DNA from: JBGOUV01 sp041477815
GTDB taxonomy: Bacteria > Acidobacteriota > Terriglobia > Bryobacterales > JACQDG01
Direction of reading: 5' to 3'
DNA: 10,482 nucleotides
Assembly: GCA_041477815.1 (NCBI GenBank)
Contig: JBGOUV010000249.1
Coordinates: 1-10,482 of the forward strand
Part shown: one piece after another, positions 8,314 to 10,482 of the stretch
Position numbering within the stretch: the stretch's first letter is position 1
Layout: each line of letters starts with the position of its first letter
The notes under the pieces: model-generated
Databases searched by the model: none
Seen by the model: only the letters and a program-made list of their open reading frames with translations
What the model was told of the DNA's origin: nothing
Translations under genes and position numbers: made by a program

Positions 8314-8598
8314 CAAATAGCGGGCCAGGGCATCAAGATCCTGGAAGAGTGAGAGTTCGTTCACTTCGCAATACTCAAGAAACTTGCCGGCTTTGGCCAG
8401 CGCGTCGGCCGGAATAATAAACTTACGGACGGCCTCTGGAGGGAGCACTTCGAGCGGTGGGACGAAGCGAACATGGGCCGCGTGGCGCCACCGCGCCTAC
8501 CGGAAGAGTCATCGTCGAAGGGGAAGAGCGTTACCCCAAACCGTGGCACGAGTTGCCCGCGAGCGGGCCGGCCAGACCGGAGTCTCGCCAACGATCAC
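8314..8598 (-). pseudogene. Decayed FRG-domain gene (internal deletion and frameshift)
   Basis: Two pieces of an FRG-domain protein (Pfam FRG family, of uncertain biochemical function) are visible on the minus strand. An N-terminal piece at 8561-8535 reads RGQLVPRFG and continues with VTLFPFDDDSS, matching the start of FRG domains. A C-terminal piece, from about 8466 to 8314, reads FVPPLEVLPPEAV, then FIIPADALAKAG, then SLFQDLDALARYL, matching the FRG C-terminal pattern of an IP-containing strand followed by LFPDLDGLA-L. The two pieces are in different frames and about 70 bases apart. The conserved core (the QHHGLPTRLLDWT-like block) that should lie between them is absent. The C-terminal frame stays open from 8496 to a stop at 8203, overlapping the tyrosinase-like start, so a short product from GTG 8448 is possible but unlikely to be functional. 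The family call rests on remembered motifs. Confidence 0.6.
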
Positions 8599-8691
8599 CA
8601 TCCCGCGAGCCAGAGTCTTCGCCGCGAGAAAGGGTTGCGGTGCCAGACGTACCTCCAGTCCGAGGAGAGAAGGGCGGGACGGCGGCGGCGG

Positions 8692-8697
8692 TAGAAT
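8692..8697 (+). promoter_or_regulatory. Candidate leaderless -10 element for the dehydrogenase
   Basis: TAGAAT ends 6 bases before the ATG at 8704. Transcription starting about 7 bases downstream would begin at the start codon itself. There is no good Shine-Dalgarno close to this ATG and no clear -35 at 17 bases. The geometry matches that of the padR promoter. The call is tentative. Confidence 0.4.
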
Positions 8698-8703
8698 GGG
8701 CCT

Positions 8704-9873
8704 ATGTTCCCCTTTCGCGGCGTGGATTACCTGGAGATTGACTCGCTGTTCAGCGAGCAGGAGCTGCTGGTGCGGCAGACGGCGCGGCAGTTTGTCGAAG
8801 ACCAGGTAATTCCGATCATCGAGCAGTGCAACCGGGACGCCCGGTTTCCCATGCACCTGGTGGCGGAGATGGCGGAGCTGGGGTTCTTCGGGGCGAACCT
8901 GGAGGGGTACGGCTGCGCCGGTATGTCCAACGTGGAGTATGGGCTGATCATGCAGGAGCTGGAGAGGGGGGACAGCGGGCTGCGGAGTTTCTGCTCCGTC
9001 CAGGGAGCGCTGGTGATGTATCCCATCCTGACATATGGGAGTGAGGAGCAGAAGCGGAAGTGGCTGCCGCGGCTGCAGAAAGGGGAGGCTCTGGGGTGCT
9101 TTGGACTGACGGAGCCGAACTTTGGATCGAATCCCGCGGGGATGCGGACGATGGCGGTGGCGGACGGGAACGGCTACGTGCTGAACGGCGAGAAGACCTG
9201 GATCACCAACGGGACGATCGCCGACGTGGCGGTGGTGTGGGCGCGGCTGGAGGGGGTGATCCGGGGATTCCTGGTGGAGAAGGGAACGCCGGGGCTTACG
9301 AGCGGCGACATTCATGGGAAATGGTCGATGCGGGCGTCGGTGACGTCGAGTCTGTCGCTGGTGGATTGCCGGGTGCCGGGCGACGCGCTGTTGCCGGGGG
9401 CGTCGGGCTTGAAGGGGCCGCTGGGATGCTTGACCCAGGCGCGATACGGCATCGGTTGGGGGGCGGTAGGGGCGGCGATGTCGTGCTACGAGACGGCGCG
9501 GCAGTATGCGATCCTGCGCAAGCAGTTCGACGACCGTCCGATCGCCACGCACCAGTTGGTGCAGGCGGAGCTGGCCTGGGCCATCACCGAGATCACCAAG
9601 GCGCAGTTGCTGGCGTGGCAGGTGGGGCGGCTGAAGGATCGGGGGAAGGCCGATTTTGCGCACGTCTCGATGCTGAAGCGAAACAACGTGGGGATGGCGC
9701 TGGAAGTGGCGCGGCGGAGCCGGGACCTGCTGGGGGCCAACGGGATTACCGATGAGTATCCGATTTTCCGGCACATGTGCAACTTGGAAACTGTTAAGAC
9801 TTATGAGGGGACGCATAACATTCATACGCTGATCATTGGGGAGAGGGTGACGGGGCTTGCCGCCTACAAGTAG
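8704..9873 (+). CDS. gcdH: Glutaryl-CoA dehydrogenase (acyl-CoA dehydrogenase family)
   Basis: Soluble FAD enzyme that oxidises and decarboxylates glutaryl-CoA to crotonyl-CoA in lysine, tryptophan and aromatic-compound breakdown. Its 389 residues are full length. The glutaryl-specific signature RGDSGLRSFCSVQ (88-100) holds Arg94 and Ser95, the residues that bind the substrate's distal carboxylate in characterised enzymes. CFGLTEPNFGSNP (132-144) and KTWITNG (164-170) form the FAD/substrate site. RKQFDDRPIATHQLVQ (272-287) is the FAD-binding loop of the neighbouring subunit. TYEGTHNIH (366-374) carries the catalytic base Glu368 next to Tyr367. These residues favour the decarboxylating enzyme over a generic acyl-CoA dehydrogenase. 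The ATG at 8704 gives the expected N-terminus; the ATG at 8696 is out of frame. No other glutarate-pathway genes are nearby. The downstream DUF2085 gene overlaps its end by 17 bases, so both may share a transcript. Confidence 0.93.
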   Translation: MFPFRGVDYLEIDSLFSEQELLVRQTARQFVEDQVIPIIEQCNRDARFPMHLVAEMAELGFFGANLEGYGCAGMSNVEYGLIMQELERGDSGLRSFCSVQGALVMYPILTYGSEEQKRKWLPRLQKGEALGCFGLTEPNFGSNPAGMRTMAVADGNGYVLNGEKTWITNGTIADVAVVWARLEGVIRGFLVEKGTPGLTSGDIHGKWSMRASVTSSLSLVDCRVPGDALLPGASGLKGPLGCLTQARYGIGWGAVGAAMSCYETARQYAILRKQFDDRPIATHQLVQAELAWAITEITKAQLLAWQVGRLKDRGKADFAHVSMLKRNNVGMALEVARRSRDLLGANGITDEYPIFRHMCNLETVKTYEGTHNIHTLIIGERVTGLAAYK

Positions 9874-10282
9874 GTTGGCGCGGTGTCGAGCGGGGGTGGT
9901 GCTGGCGGTGATCTTACTGGCGGCTGTGGCTGCGCCGCTGCTGGGGGCCTGGGGCGCGGGGATCTACGCCGCCCTGGGCTGGGTCTGTCATCAGCGGCCG
10001 GAGCGGAGTTGGCAGCTAGCCGGGAAGTCGCTGGCGGTCTGTGTGCGGTGTTTGGGGTTGTATTTGGGGGCGTTGGCGGGGGTGGTGGCGGGGGGGAAGT
10101 TTTGGCGTGGGGCGGCGTTGGGGATGGTGGCGGCGATGGGGGCGGATTGGCTGCTGGAGACGCTAGGGTGGGTGGGGGCGCGGCCTTGGTGGAGGTTTGG
10201 GATCGGATTGGCGGTGGGGGCGCTGGTGGTCCCGGTGTTATGGTCGGAACAGCGGGAGCAGCCGATTCGTAGAATGGAATAA
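9857..10282 (+). CDS. DUF2085-family small membrane protein
   Basis: Integral membrane protein of unknown function, 141 residues. The hallmarks of DUF2085 are present: CHQRPERSW at 44-52, and VCVRCLGLYLG at 61-71 with Cys62, Arg64, Cys65, Gly67 and Tyr69. The paired cysteines and Cys44/His45 could bind a metal or form disulfides, but this is unproven for the family. Hydrophobic segments lie near 13-33, 64-80, 84-105 and 113-129. The start used is TTG at 9857, which overlaps the dehydrogenase stop and has a purine-rich GAGGG 9 bases upstream. TTG 9875 or GTG 9896 would also keep the whole domain. The neighbouring genes suggest no specific job. Confidence 0.82.
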   Translation: MPPTSRLARCRAGVVLAVILLAAVAAPLLGAWGAGIYAALGWVCHQRPERSWQLAGKSLAVCVRCLGLYLGALAGVVAGGKFWRGAALGMVAAMGADWLLETLGWVGARPWWRFGIGLAVGALVVPVLWSEQREQPIRRME

Positions 10283-10287
10283 GGAGG
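10281..10287 (+). promoter_or_regulatory. Strong Shine-Dalgarno that fixes the last start codon
   Basis: AAGGAGG lies 7 bases before the ATG at 10295, an ideal ribosome-binding site and the best in the window. It overlaps the end of the upstream stop codon (10280-10282). A TAGAAT at 10270-10275 just upstream could be a -10 element giving this gene its own transcript, but the -35 region is poor. Confidence 0.8.
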
Positions 10288-10294
10288 AATTCCT

Positions 10295-10482
10295 ATGACT
10301 TCCTCGGGACCGCCTACGGGACGGCTCGTGGCGGTAGTGGTGGCGGTGATCCTGACGATCGGGATCCTGACCGTGGGGGGCTTGGCGGTGGCCGGGTATA
10401 TCTTCGCCTCGAAGGGAAGGGTCAGCAGGGTTCGCGTCGCGGAGGGGCGGGAGAAGACCGTTCGGGTGGAAAGGCCGTTGGG
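10295..10482 (+). CDS. Membrane-anchored protein of unknown function (3' end outside window)
   Basis: Only the first 62 residues are in the window. A short polar N-terminus, MTSSGPPTGR, is followed by a single strong hydrophobic helix at about 11-38 (LVAVVVAVILTIGILTVGGL and onward). The rest is basic and charged, with GRVSRVRVAEG and then EKTVRVERPLG at the cut edge. This is an uncleaved anchor or signal with the remainder probably in the periplasm. The closing strand resembles the start of DUF4097-like beta-repeat proteins, but too little is visible to assign a family. It lies 12 bases after the DUF2085 stop, so the two may form an operon. Confidence 0.75.
   Translation, partial: MTSSGPPTGRLVAVVVAVILTIGILTVGGLAVAGYIFASKGRVSRVRVAEGREKTVRVERPL

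Noticed and set aside
7680..8584. 8-bp inverted repeat GACTCCGG (7680-7687) and CCGGAGTC (8577-8584) as ends of a mobile element
   Set aside because: Eight bases over about 900 bp is expected by chance in GC-rich DNA. No transposase and no target-site duplication were seen.
8384..8809. Plus-strand open frames over the FRG relic and the gcdH start
   Set aside because: The products are Arg/Gly/Pro-rich with no family features, and the FRG-like motifs read on the opposite strand.
8509..9825. Long minus-strand open frame (438 codons) opposite the dehydrogenase
   Set aside because: Its product is a His/Pro/Arg-rich low-complexity protein, typical of the antisense of a GC-rich gene, and the plus strand encodes a clear acyl-CoA dehydrogenase.

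Overview
The window is about 10.5 kb of very GC-rich bacterial DNA with G-heavy coding strands. Gene style points to an Acidobacteriota bacterium near Solibacter/Bryobacter: a PadR repressor next to an efflux operon, a soluble-looking tyrosinase, and start codons sitting just downstream of -10-like hexamers. The phylum is an inference from style and not a database match. No rRNA, tRNA, CRISPR array or insertion sequence was seen.

Layout. (1) 1-1578, plus strand: membrane-anchored hybrid histidine kinase, probably cut at its N-terminus by the window edge. (2) 1579-1683: a short convergent gap with two perfect palindromes sharing a GCAAATTTGC core. (3) 1684-2010, minus strand: a PadR-type repressor, transcribed away from (4) a three-gene plus-strand efflux operon: TolC-like outer-membrane channel (2049-3389), RND permease (3460-6561) and membrane-fusion protein (6558-7625). 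The 38-bp divergent gap holds overlapping -10 elements for both directions and a 12-bp palindrome, so PadR probably represses both itself and the pump. A CAGTGKS heptamer array lies between the channel and permease genes. (5) 7626 to about 8700: a segment of visibly lower GC. It carries, on the minus strand, a very compact tyrosinase-like dicopper protein (7707-8240) and upstream of it the broken remains of an FRG-domain gene (about 8314-8598). It looks like an inserted, partly decayed accessory patch. (6) 8704-9873, plus strand: glutaryl-CoA dehydrogenase with the diagnostic Arg94 and catalytic Glu368. (7) 9857-10282: a small DUF2085 membrane protein overlapping the dehydrogenase end. (8) 10295 to the window end: the start of a single-pass membrane-anchored protein of unknown function.

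How it fits together. The one clear functional unit is the PadR-controlled tripartite pump. The kinase, the dehydrogenase and the DUF2085 protein look like unrelated neighbours. The most unusual material is the compact tyrosinase beside the FRG relic, the paired palindromes, and the RND permease that lacks the usual TM10 lysine. I found no clear evidence of a complete new multi-gene system.
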